NCBI GenBank assembly: GCA_043721915.1
Contig: JAYSPV010000104.1
Span: 12,046 to 76,045 of the forward strand
Direction: 5' to 3'
Source of the DNA: UBA668 sp043721915
GTDB lineage: Bacteria; Actinomycetota; Acidimicrobiia; Acidimicrobiales; Ilumatobacteraceae
Length of the DNA stretch: 64,000 nucleotides
The translations under genes and the position numbers were made by a program. The first letter of the stretch is position 1. Every line of letters begins with the position of its first letter. Below the pieces are notes generated by a model, which had not been told where the DNA came from, made no database searches, and saw only the letters and a list, made by a program, of their open reading frames with translations. Below are positions 32,787 through 40,617 of the stretch, one piece after another.

Positions 32787-34046
32787 TCAGCCGGGGATGT
32801 TCTCGGGGCGGATGGCTTCGACGAAGGCCGGTTCGCCACCCTCGATCCTGAGGATGACGACGTCCTTCTCCGGCACGCCACCGGTGCCCTTGTAGGTGAC
32901 GGTGCCGGTGGTGACCGGCACGTTGACCAGGTTGTCGATCGTGCTGATCAGCGTGGCTCCGTCGACCGAGCACGCCTCGGTCGCGGCGGCGGCGAGGACC
33001 TGGACGGCATCTGCGGCGAGGGCGCCGAAGCTGATCGTTTCGATGTTGGCGCCTGCTGCTGCGGCATCGGCGAGGAACTGCTCGACGCCGTTGCTGTCCT
33101 GCGGGAAGGTGTGTGCAGCGAAGACGGCACCCTCGGCGACGTCGCCCGCGCTCCAGACGACGGTGGCATCGAAGCCGTCGACACCGGCGACGATGATGTC
33201 GCCGAGGCCGGCGGCGTCGAGCTGCTCCATCAGGACCTGCGTCTGGGGCATCACCATCGCGGTGAACAGCACGGCAGGCATCTCGCTGAGGTTGGCGATC
33301 TCGTTCACCTGGGTGGAGAAGTCGGCGTCGGCGAGGCTGTAGGCGTAATCGCCCAGCACGGTGCCGCCGGCTGCTTCGAAGACCTCGGTGAAGTACTCGG
33401 GGTTGCCCGAGAAGTACACGTCGTCGGTGCTGCTGAGCGTCACCGCTGTGGTGTGGCCTTCGCTCAACGCCCACTCGGCGATCGCGGCGGACTGCACCGG
33501 GTCGCTGAAGCTGGCGAGGAACGCGCCGCGGCTGGGATCGGCAAGCGCCGGGTCGGTCGACGCCATGTAGATGATCGGGACCTGGCCGTCGACGGCGTCG
33601 AGCAGCGGCGCGCCGGTGCTGGCGAAGGGCGGGCCGATGATGGCGTTGACGCCGTCGTCGAGCAGCTCCTGGGCTGCGCGCTGGGTGGCGGCCGGATCGC
33701 CCTGCACGTCCTTGACGATGTATTCCACGGGCAGACCGCCGACGCCGCCGGCGTCGTTGATCTTGTCGACCATTACCTGAGCTGCCTCGGAGCCTGGCTG
33801 ATCGGAGAATGCGCCGAGCTCGCCGAGGTCGGCTGCGAAGCCGATCTTCAGCGGCGTGTCGAGCGTGCACTCACCGGCGACCGTGGTCTCGCCGGGCACG
33901 GTGGTCTCTGCGCTGGATGGTTCGGTCGTCTCGGCGGCGGTCGTGGTCTCGGCAGCGTTCGTGCTCGACGTCTTCTTGTCGTCGCTGCATGCAGCAGCGA
34001 CGATGCTCAACGACACGAGCACGGCCGGAATGATTCGCTTCTTCAT
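32787..34046 (-). CDS. Liv-type ABC transporter substrate-binding lipoprotein (LivK-like)
   Basis: A 419-residue periplasmic-type binding protein anchored by lipid. Signal peptide MKKRIIPAVLVSLSIVAAAC ends in a lipobox (VAAAC, Cys20), then a Thr/Glu/Ser-rich linker of about 40 residues (repeated TTAAETT/TTVPGETT) and a type I periplasmic binding fold (LKIGFAADLGELGAFSDQPG, INDAGGVGGLPVEYIVKDVQ). It captures the solute for the importer. First gene of the leftward operon. An inverted repeat lies in the divergent promoter region. The ligand class cannot be told: Liv-like proteins also bind amides, urea or aromatic acids. Confidence 0.9.
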   Translation of the reverse strand: MKKRIIPAVLVSLSIVAAACSDDKKTSSTNAAETTTAAETTEPSSAETTVPGETTVAGECTLDTPLKIGFAADLGELGAFSDQPGSEAAQVMVDKINDAGGVGGLPVEYIVKDVQGDPAATQRAAQELLDDGVNAIIGPPFASTGAPLLDAVDGQVPIIYMASTDPALADPSRGAFLASFSDPVQSAAIAEWALSEGHTTAVTLSSTDDVYFSGNPEYFTEVFEAAGGTVLGDYAYSLADADFSTQVNEIANLSEMPAVLFTAMVMPQTQVLMEQLDAAGLGDIIVAGVDGFDATVVWSAGDVAEGAVFAAHTFPQDSNGVEQFLADAAAAGANIETISFGALAADAVQVLAAAATEACSVDGATLISTIDNLVNVPVTTGTVTYKGTGGVPEKDVVILRIEGGEPAFVEAIRPENIPG

Positions 34047-34125
34047 GGATCCCCCTGAAGTGTGCCGCCGGCGGGGCCGACGGTGAACTGATCGACGTAT
34101 GTTAGTCGAGTCAGGTACTTAGGAA

Positions 34126-34174
34126 ACGAACGATCCTGTGAGCGGCGAACGTCAAGGGCGCGCGGGTCGTTCGT
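34126..34174. promoter_or_regulatory. Candidate operator: spaced inverted repeat in the livK/ligase divergent region
   Basis: ACGAACGA (34126-34133) and TCGTTCGT (34167-34174) are perfect 8-bp complements, extended imperfectly by TCC/GG. They lie in the 172-bp gap between divergently transcribed importer and ligase genes and could bind one regulator controlling both sides. No regulator gene is adjacent. Confidence 0.35.
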
Positions 34175-34203
34175 GACCTAACGATTCGGTGGTGCGCCTT
34201 TGC

Positions 34204-34209
34204 TATCGT
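34204..34209 (+). promoter_or_regulatory. Candidate -10 box (TATCGT) before the GS-like ligase
   Basis: TATCGT fits TANNNT and ends 9 nt before the ATG at 34219. No ribosome binding site is seen. Confidence 0.4.
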
Positions 34210-34218
34210 CGGCCGCCT

Positions 34219-35532
34219 ATGGGGAACCGACGAGTACGAGTCATGTGGTCCGATCTTAATGGCCTGTCGCACGGCCGCTACGTGCCGGAGCGACGCCTGG
34301 GCGAGCACGGCCACCACGCAGTCACCACGCTGACGATGAACGTCAACGGTGAGATCCTGCCGGTGGAGGGTTACGCCGCCGATGTCGGCTTTCCCGATCT
34401 CTCCACCGTGCCGTTGCGCGCAACCCGCCGCACCGGATGGGAGGTCGACACCGATGTCGCGATCGCCGATCTCGAGTTCGGTGGTGCACCGCTGGCCATC
34501 TCGCCTCGCAACGCGCTGAAGCGTGCGGTCGAGGCCTGGAACGCACTCGGCTACGAACCGATGCTGGGCTACGAGATGGAGTTCTACGTGATGCAGCCCG
34601 ACGCCGAGGCGGCCGGTGGGTTCTCGCCGCTGCGGATCCCTGGCCACCGGGTGTACGGCGTGGGCATCGGCGGCGATGTCACCGGGCTCACGTTCGACTA
34701 CTTCGACGCAGTCGAGGCGAGCGACCTCGACCTCGAGGGGATCATGGCGGAGTTCAGCCCCGGCCAGTTCGAGATCAACATGAAGTACGGCCCGGCCTTG
34801 GACAGCGCCGACCGCGCGTTCATCTGCAAGGAGCTGACTCGCGAACTTGCCGCGGCGAAGGGGTACCGCGCCACCTACATGGGTCGCCCGCATCCGCTGA
34901 TGGTGGGCAGCGGCATGCACATCAACTTCTCGCTGGTCCCCAAGGACGGCGGCAGCAACGCCTTCGACGATCCCAATGCCGAGCACGGCATCTCGTCACT
35001 GGCACGCCAGTGCCTCGGCGGGCTCATCGCCCATCACGAGGCGATGGGCGTGATGTCGGCTCCGACGGTCAACAGCTACAAGCGGCTGATTCCGGGCATC
35101 ATCGCCGGCTACTGGGCCAACTGGGGTCTGGACAACCGGATGAGCACGTATCGCGTGCCGTGCGAGCGAGGCGCCGCGACGCGCATCGAGAACCGCATGC
35201 CGTGTGGCACCGCGAGCCCGTACCTCGCCGCAGCCGTGATGCTGAACGCTGCGCTGCTCGGTGTGGTCGACGGGCTCGACTGCGGTGTTCCCCAGGCGGG
35301 CGACGGTGATGCCGAGCCGAACACCGATCGGCACACACCGCACACGTTGCAGGACGCGGTGGCCGCATACGAGGCCGACTCCGTGCTGTGCGAGGCGATG
35401 GGCTCCGATCTGACCCGTGCCTACCTTGCGATCCGCAGGGACGAGCTGGCCCGCTGGGAGGCCACCGGAAACGCCTGGTCGGTGGAGCAGATCACCGACT
35501 GGGAGCTCGCCGAGTACCTGCCGTACTACTGA
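34219..35532 (+). CDS. Glutamine-synthetase-family gamma-glutamyl ligase (amine type likely)
   Basis: A 437-residue protein with the GS catalytic fold: beta-grasp N-terminus, metal Glu in GYEMEFYVM, EFSPGQFEIN, the nucleotide/metal His in GSGMHINFSL, NSYKRLIPG, and RIENRMPCGTASPYLAAAV. It should form a gamma-glutamyl amide from glutamate, ATP and an amine. The flap Glu of true glutamine synthetases (PGxEAP, Glu327 of Salmonella) is replaced: NSYKRLIPGIIAGYWANWG has Ile there, arguing against ammonium as acceptor and for a GlnT/PuuA-like enzyme. ATG 34219 is favoured by the -10 box. Divergent from the importer operon; its 3' end overlaps the acetyltransferase by 7 bp. Confidence 0.82.
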   Translation: MGNRRVRVMWSDLNGLSHGRYVPERRLGEHGHHAVTTLTMNVNGEILPVEGYAADVGFPDLSTVPLRATRRTGWEVDTDVAIADLEFGGAPLAISPRNALKRAVEAWNALGYEPMLGYEMEFYVMQPDAEAAGGFSPLRIPGHRVYGVGIGGDVTGLTFDYFDAVEASDLDLEGIMAEFSPGQFEINMKYGPALDSADRAFICKELTRELAAAKGYRATYMGRPHPLMVGSGMHINFSLVPKDGGSNAFDDPNAEHGISSLARQCLGGLIAHHEAMGVMSAPTVNSYKRLIPGIIAGYWANWGLDNRMSTYRVPCERGAATRIENRMPCGTASPYLAAAVMLNAALLGVVDGLDCGVPQAGDGDAEPNTDRHTPHTLQDAVAAYEADSVLCEAMGSDLTRAYLAIRRDELARWEATGNAWSVEQITDWELAEYLPYY

Positions 35533-36200
35533 CCCAGAGAGTTGGGGTCGGGGCCGGTCAGGCCGAGAAGGGGGAGGCATTCCTCCACGCCGTGCACGGT
35601 GATGTCGTCGCGTTGCAGCCGGGCGAGAAAGTCGGCGCGGGACAGTTCGAAGTGCAGCGACTCGGCCGTCTCGCCGCGGCGCACCTTCGTCTCGCGCCCG
35701 TTCGGGGTGTACCCGAGGCTACGGGTGACACCCAACGACGGACCGTTGTCGGCGAACGCGACCGTGGTCGCCTTCTGGGCGCCGAACCCGTCGAAACCGA
35801 GCTGCAGGGTGGCAATCCGCATCTCCTTGCCGATGCCCTTGCCCTGGTGCTCACGGCCCAGCCACGAGCCGGTCTCGAAGACGCGCGTGGTTGCGAACTG
35901 GGAGGTGATGAGGCCGGTGGTGCCCACGATGCCACCATCGACGACGACGGCGAAGTTCAGCGTCCAGGCTGCGGGGCTGAGCTCGGCGCGGGTGCGCCAG
36001 TAGAACTGGAGCGTGTTGCGTTCCAGTTGCGGCGACGGAACGTCCGTCCACTCGAACGCGAACGGCATGAAGTCGGGATCGTGCACCCCTTTGGCCGCGA
36101 GCATCGCCAGCTTCGTTGCAGCGTCGTCGTCGATGTAGCGCAACTCGAGGCGGGGGGTTCGAACGCTGAGCGCGTAGAAGGGCCAGATCGGGTGCGTCAT
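35526..36200 (-). CDS. GNAT-family N-acetyltransferase (RimJ/RimL-like)
   Basis: A 224-residue acetyltransferase using acetyl-CoA. It begins with the RimJ/RimL-type VRTPRLELRYIDDDAATKLA, has the beta-strand VVDGGIVGTTGLIT, and the acetyl-CoA pyrophosphate loop WLGREHQGKGIGKEMRIATL (Q/R-x-x-G-x-G/A type) near residue 125, followed by ADNGPSLGVTRSLGYTPNG. Target unknown: protein N-termini, an antibiotic or a small amine. It converges on the GS-like ligase with a 7-bp overlap of coding ends. Confidence 0.85.
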   Translation of the reverse strand: MTHPIWPFYALSVRTPRLELRYIDDDAATKLAMLAAKGVHDPDFMPFAFEWTDVPSPQLERNTLQFYWRTRAELSPAAWTLNFAVVVDGGIVGTTGLITSQFATTRVFETGSWLGREHQGKGIGKEMRIATLQLGFDGFGAQKATTVAFADNGPSLGVTRSLGYTPNGRETKVRRGETAESLHFELSRADFLARLQRDDITVHGVEECLPLLGLTGPDPNSLGQ

Positions 36201-36242
36201 CGAGCCATTGTCGCGAATGATCGACGAACTCGTGGCAAGAAT

Positions 36243-37028
36243 TCAGTACGCGCTGGCGTACTGTGCCCGTTCCCTGTCGGCCATGGCCGCGATCTCGTCG
36301 ATCTCCTCCGTGTCGAAGCCGGCCATCTCGCGAAACTTGCGGGCCAGGTGGATCGCTGCCTCGCGGTTCTCGCCACGTAGGCCGCGGAAGTTGAACAGGC
36401 CATCGACGGTGCGCTGGAACTCGAGCGCTTTGGTCTGACGTTCCTTGTCGTCCTTGGTGAGCTCGCGTAGCCAGGTGCTGCCCATCTTCACGTGGGTGAC
36501 CTCGTCGGCGAGCATCCAGTCCTCGCAGAAGTGCAGCACCGGGTCGTTCATCTCGATCGCGAAATCGCGCATGGTGGTGAACACATCGATCGCGAGCCCC
36601 TCGAGGGCGCGGTTGACGCCGGCGAGGCGGAACACGGGGTCGGGGTGGCAGGCGGCTTCGAACAGGGTCACGGCCTCGCTGTACTCGCCGATCTCGGCGC
36701 CCATGTGATCGCCCAGCAGGAGACTGATCTCCACGTGGCGGGCCTCGTCCCAACACTGGCGAGCCATGTCGAGCTTCATCTCGAACGGTGTCTCGGCGGT
36801 GCTGTAGTCGTACGCAGTGCGGCCGGCGCCCTCCATGGCCTGGATCTCGCCCGTGAAGATGCCGTGCATCTGCCGGCGGGCGCGGTTGGCGACATCGTTG
36901 CTGGCAGGGTCGACGCGGCGTTCCTCGCCGGCGCCGTTCATCCGCTCGTCAGCGAAGCGCTCGGCCGTGGTGATGCGGTTGAAGCGATCGTCGCGGGCGA
37001 GTGATGTCGGGGGCAACTGTGTGCGCAT
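36243..37028 (-). CDS. DUF455-like ferritin-fold protein
   Basis: A 261-residue helical protein with di-iron-type carboxylate/His motifs: GEIQAMEGAGRTAYD (first Glu), ARQCWDEARHVEISLLL (E-x-x-H), LEGLAIDVFTTMRDFAIEMN, and LADEVTHVKMGSTWLRE (second E-x-x-H). This pattern marks the ferritin-like/DUF455 group, related to MiaE-type hydroxylases, so an iron-dependent oxygen chemistry role is plausible. The ATG at 37028 is used; GTG at 37046 adds six residues. It stands alone, 42 bp from the acetyltransferase gene. Confidence 0.75.
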   Translation of the reverse strand: MRTQLPPTSLARDDRFNRITTAERFADERMNGAGEERRVDPASNDVANRARRQMHGIFTGEIQAMEGAGRTAYDYSTAETPFEMKLDMARQCWDEARHVEISLLLGDHMGAEIGEYSEAVTLFEAACHPDPVFRLAGVNRALEGLAIDVFTTMRDFAIEMNDPVLHFCEDWMLADEVTHVKMGSTWLRELTKDDKERQTKALEFQRTVDGLFNFRGLRGENREAAIHLARKFREMAGFDTEEIDEIAAMADRERAQYASAY

Positions 37029-37160
37029 GTGAAAACCGTACTCCACGGCGTCTCTCCGGACGAACGCGGCCGGTGCGGACTGTCAGGTCGGTTCGACATC
37101 CGACCCGTCGGCTGCCCCAAAAACCTGTCATGGCGATGATGCTTGACCCGGCGGGCCATG

Positions 37161-38237
37161 ATGGGGTGCGTGCGAGTGGCGTACACCCTGGAGCAGTGCT
37201 GGCATCGAGTGCCCGGCGGAACAGGTGTCGCCGCGCTCCGCATCGCGGAGGCACTCGGCCCTCACAACGATGTCCGTCTGGTCGGAGTCGCAGGGCGTCA
37301 TCGGCATCTGCCACCCGAACCATGGGTGCCCCCGATCCCGGTTGCGCACCTTCCACTGGCTACACCTTGGCTCTACGAGACGTGGCTCCGGCTGCAGTGG
37401 CCGAAGGTGGAGGTGGCCACCGGCCGGGTCGACATCGCGCACGCGACCACGCTGATCCCGTGCCCCACCGACGCCAAGCTCGTCGTCACGCTGCACGATC
37501 TGGCGTTCCTGCACGACCCGACCCAGTTCACCGCACATGGCGTTCGCGTCTTTCGCCGCAGCCTGCGCGAGATCAAGCGGCGGGCGGATCTGGTGCTGTG
37601 CTGCAGCGAGGCGACGATGGACGACTGTGTGGTCGCCGGCATCGATGCGCACCGGCTGCGGCTGGTGCCACTGGGCGTGGAAACCCAACGTGCCGACGAC
37701 ACCGAAGTCGCTCGGGTGCGAGCGCTGTACCGGCTTCCTGCCGACTACCTGCTGTTCGTCGGCACCGTCGAGCCCCGCAAGAACCTCGGTGGTCTGGTGG
37801 CAGCGCTGCGGCACCTGCCCGAGGCGCCGCCCCTCGTGGTGGCGGGTGCCGACGGGTGGGGGGAGAGCGGCGTCACCGAGGCCGACAACGTGACGTTCCT
37901 CGGCTTCGTCGCCGCCGAGGACCTGGCCGGGTTGTACGGCGGCGCATCCGTGTTCTGCTACCCGAGCGAACGTGAGGGCTACGGCCTGCCGGTGCTGGAG
38001 GCGATGGCGCAAGGCGCCCCTGTGGTCACCAGCCGCGGCACCGCCACCGAGGAGACCGCAGGCAATGCCGCCGTGCTGGTCGATCCGCAGGACCCGATGG
38101 ACATCGCTCGCGGGATCGAGGAGGCCGGCCACCGCCGCAAGGAGCTGTCCGCGAAGGGCCTCGCCCGTGCCCAACGACGCAGCTGGGCCACCACTGCCGC
38201 CCTCACCGCCGCTGCCTACAGGGAGCTGGCGGATTGA
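37161..38237 (+). CDS. GT4-family glycosyltransferase
   Basis: A 358-residue GT-B retaining glycosyltransferase. The N-terminal acceptor domain has WHRVPGGTGVAALRIAEALG; the C-terminal donor domain has LLFVGTVEPRKNLGGLVAAL and the E-x7-E signature YPSEREGYGLPVLEAMAQG. Three possible starts cluster at 37158, 37161 and 37170. It is the first gene of a tightly coupled glycan cluster; the stop overlaps the next gene. Donor and acceptor sugars cannot be assigned, but GDP-mannose is a candidate because a ManC-like gene lies downstream. Confidence 0.88.
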   Translation: MGCVRVAYTLEQCWHRVPGGTGVAALRIAEALGPHNDVRLVGVAGRHRHLPPEPWVPPIPVAHLPLATPWLYETWLRLQWPKVEVATGRVDIAHATTLIPCPTDAKLVVTLHDLAFLHDPTQFTAHGVRVFRRSLREIKRRADLVLCCSEATMDDCVVAGIDAHRLRLVPLGVETQRADDTEVARVRALYRLPADYLLFVGTVEPRKNLGGLVAALRHLPEAPPLVVAGADGWGESGVTEADNVTFLGFVAAEDLAGLYGGASVFCYPSEREGYGLPVLEAMAQGAPVVTSRGTATEETAGNAAVLVDPQDPMDIARGIEEAGHRRKELSAKGLARAQRRSWATTAALTAAAYRELAD

Positions 38238-39337
38238 GCCTGCCGTCGGTACTGGTCAACATGTTGTGGTGCGTGCCGGGTCGTGTGGGCGGCTCGGAGG
38301 AGTACCTCGTTCGGCAACTGCTGGGTGTGGCCGAGCAACCCGCACCCCGGTGGCAGCCGGTCGTCGCGGTTGCGAGAGGCCTCGCAGCGGCGCACCCCGA
38401 GCTTGCGGCAGCTGTCGAGGTGGTGGAACCACGCTTCGACAGCTCCAGCCGGGCCCGGCGGGTCGTCGGCGAGGCGACGTGGCTGCGCCGGCACAGCCAG
38501 GCGGCCGAGCTGGTCCACCACGGCGGGGGCACGGCTCCCCGCGGCGCCCACCGGCCCTACGTGCTCACGATCCACGACCTGCAGTTCCGCACGTACCCGC
38601 AGTACTTCTCTCGTGCCAAGCGCGCGTACCTGGGTGCGCTGATCCCGCCCTCGGCGCGGCGTGCGACGGTGGTCGCCGTGCCCAGCGAGTACGTGCGCGA
38701 GTCGGTGGTGCAGGCGTACGGCGTGTCGCCCGAACGCGTGATGGTGGTGCCCCACGGCATCGAGCCGGCAGTCGTCTCCCAGGTCACGTCGCCGAGCGAG
38801 TTGCGCCTTCGCTACGCGCTGGGGGAGGGCCCGATCATCGTCTATCCGGCGGTCACCCACCCGCACAAGCACCATCGGTTCCTGCTGCAGATGATGCGCG
38901 ATCACTGGCGCGACCCGGACCTGAGGCTGGTGTTCACCGGCGGCCCGGGGATGGCCGATGCGGAGGTCGCGGCCTGCGACGACCCGCGGGTGCTGCGCCT
39001 CGGCCGGGTACCGGCCGCGGACCGCAACGGTCTGTTGGCGATGGCAGAGGCGCTCGTGTTCCCCAGCCAGTACGAGGGCTTCGGTGCACCGCTGATCGAG
39101 GCGATGACGCTCGGCGCACCGGTGGTGTGCAGCGACGCGACCTGCATGCCACAGATCGTCGGCGACGCCGGGCTGGTGCGCCCCACCACCGCCGACGCGT
39201 GGGCCGGAGTGCTCGACGAGGTTGCTGCTCGCCGGTCCGAACTGGTGACGGCAGGACGTCGCCGGGCGAACGACTTCACGTCTCGCGCCAGCGGGGCCGC
39301 GCTCTCGGCGGTCTATGCGCGAGCGTTGGGTCTGTGA
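38234..39337 (+). CDS. GT4-family glycosyltransferase
   Basis: A 367-residue GT-B glycosyltransferase. VPGRVGGSEEYLVRQLLGV near residue 14 is the acceptor-side glycine loop; the donor side has IIVYPAVTHPHKHHRFLLQM and the E-x7-E motif FPSQYEGFGAPLIEAMTLGA. The apparent TTG start overlaps the preceding stop by 4 bp (TTGA), which indicates translational coupling. It ends with an overlap to the next transferase, so three glycosyltransferases are produced together. Confidence 0.87.
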   Translation: MSLPSVLVNMLWCVPGRVGGSEEYLVRQLLGVAEQPAPRWQPVVAVARGLAAAHPELAAAVEVVEPRFDSSSRARRVVGEATWLRRHSQAAELVHHGGGTAPRGAHRPYVLTIHDLQFRTYPQYFSRAKRAYLGALIPPSARRATVVAVPSEYVRESVVQAYGVSPERVMVVPHGIEPAVVSQVTSPSELRLRYALGEGPIIVYPAVTHPHKHHRFLLQMMRDHWRDPDLRLVFTGGPGMADAEVAACDDPRVLRLGRVPAADRNGLLAMAEALVFPSQYEGFGAPLIEAMTLGAPVVCSDATCMPQIVGDAGLVRPTTADAWAGVLDEVAARRSELVTAGRRRANDFTSRASGAALSAVYARALGL

Positions 39338-40605
39338 TGACGTCATCCCCGCTTCGCATCGCAGTGTTGTGCCCCCACTTCGCGCCGGACACGGCCCCCA
39401 CGGGTGAGGTGATCACGCGCATCGTCCACGAGTTGGCCGCGTTGGGCCATGAACTGGACGTGATCACCGCACTGCCGTGGTATCGCGAGCACCAGATCGA
39501 GGCCGGGTGGGGTGGCCGCTGCGTTCGCCGAGAGACCACCGAGTGGGGCAGCGTCACCCGTGTCAACCCCTTCCCCGGCGACGACAAGCGCAACCTGCTG
39601 CGACGCGCAGCCGGCTTCGTCGGGTTCAGCGCGCTCGCAGGGTTGACGTCGCTGCGCGGCGGTCGTGTGGACGCAGTGGTCGCGATGTCGCCGCCACTGA
39701 CGATGGGGCTCACGGGCTGGGGCACGCATCTCGTGCGTCGTGGGCCGCTCGTCTTCAACATCCAGGACGTCTTCCCCGACGCGGCGGTCGAGACCGGTGC
39801 GATCACGAACGCGAAGGTCATCGCTGCTGCCCGCTGGCTGGAGCGGGTGAGCTATCACCGCGCCGCTGCGATCACGGTGCTCAGTGACGACTTGCGCGAC
39901 AACGTGGTTGGCAAGGTGAAGGCAACGCACCGGGATCGGGTGCATGTGATCCCGAACTTCGTCGACACCGAGTTCATCCGGCCCGCCGACAGGATGACGC
40001 CGCTGCGTGCCGAGCTCGGCATCGGCGACGAGCCGGTGGTGCTGTACGCAGGCAACGTCGGCTTCTCGCAATCGTTGGAGATGGTGGTCGATGCGGCCGG
40101 CCGCTTCCCCGAGGCGACGTTCCTGATCAACGGTGACGGGGTGGCGCGGCGCAGCCTGGAAGCACGCGCTGTCGGCCTCCCCAACGTGCGTTTCAACGGG
40201 TACCAGCCCAAGCAACGTGTGCCGGAGGTGCTGGCAACCGGCGACATCCACCTGGTGCCGCTCAAACAGGGCCTGGGCAGGGTCAGTGTTCCCTCGAAGA
40301 CGTACTCCACCCTTGCGGCCGGCAGGCCGGTGCTGGCGGCGATCGACCCGGGCACGGAGGTGCCGCGCATGCTCGCCGCCAGCGGCGGTGGCGTGGTCGT
40401 CGCACCCGATGATGCAGAGGCGTTCGACCAGGGGCTGCGCAGCCTCCTGGCCGACCCGGTCGCTGCGGCGGCGATGGGAGCGGCCGGGCGCAGCTGGGTG
40501 TTGGGTGCCGCGTCGCCCGCGGCGGTGGCCAAAGCCTACGAGCAGCTGATCAGGTCGCTCGCTTCGCCACGGCGGCGGGCAGCTTTTGGTGAAGTCAGCA
40601 GATAG
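39337..40605 (+). CDS. GT4-family glycosyltransferase (WbuB-like)
   Basis: A 422-residue glycosyltransferase of the WbuB/colanic-acid type. N-terminal RIAVLCPHFAPDTAPTGEVI and VVAMSPPLTMGLTGWGTHLV, the typical FNIQDVFPDAAVETG, and a donor domain with VLYAGNVGFSQSLEMVVDAA and VPLKQGLGRVSVPSKTYSTL. The usual second Glu region is the PSKxYS type seen in this subgroup, not E-x7-E. The ATG overlaps the upstream stop by 1 bp (TGATG). WbuB-like enzymes add an N-acetyl amino sugar in O-antigen or capsule synthesis. Confidence 0.87.
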   Translation: MTSSPLRIAVLCPHFAPDTAPTGEVITRIVHELAALGHELDVITALPWYREHQIEAGWGGRCVRRETTEWGSVTRVNPFPGDDKRNLLRRAAGFVGFSALAGLTSLRGGRVDAVVAMSPPLTMGLTGWGTHLVRRGPLVFNIQDVFPDAAVETGAITNAKVIAAARWLERVSYHRAAAITVLSDDLRDNVVGKVKATHRDRVHVIPNFVDTEFIRPADRMTPLRAELGIGDEPVVLYAGNVGFSQSLEMVVDAAGRFPEATFLINGDGVARRSLEARAVGLPNVRFNGYQPKQRVPEVLATGDIHLVPLKQGLGRVSVPSKTYSTLAAGRPVLAAIDPGTEVPRMLAASGGGVVVAPDDAEAFDQGLRSLLADPVAAAAMGAAGRSWVLGAASPAAVAKAYEQLIRSLASPRRRAAFGEVSR

Positions 40606-40608
40606 CCT
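40603..40608 (+). promoter_or_regulatory. Candidate internal -10 box (TAGCCT)
   Basis: TAGCCT overlaps the stop of the third glycosyltransferase and ends 9 nt before the GTG at 40618. It could drive a separate leaderless transcript for the anchored Thr-rich protein and downstream sugar genes. Confidence 0.4.
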
Positions 40609-40617
40609 CGCACCCTC

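Noticed and set aside
37972..39336. An open frame extending the third glycosyltransferase 455 codons upstream
   Set aside because: The extension is a shadow of two other glycosyltransferase genes; homology starts at the ATG at 39337, which overlaps the preceding stop.
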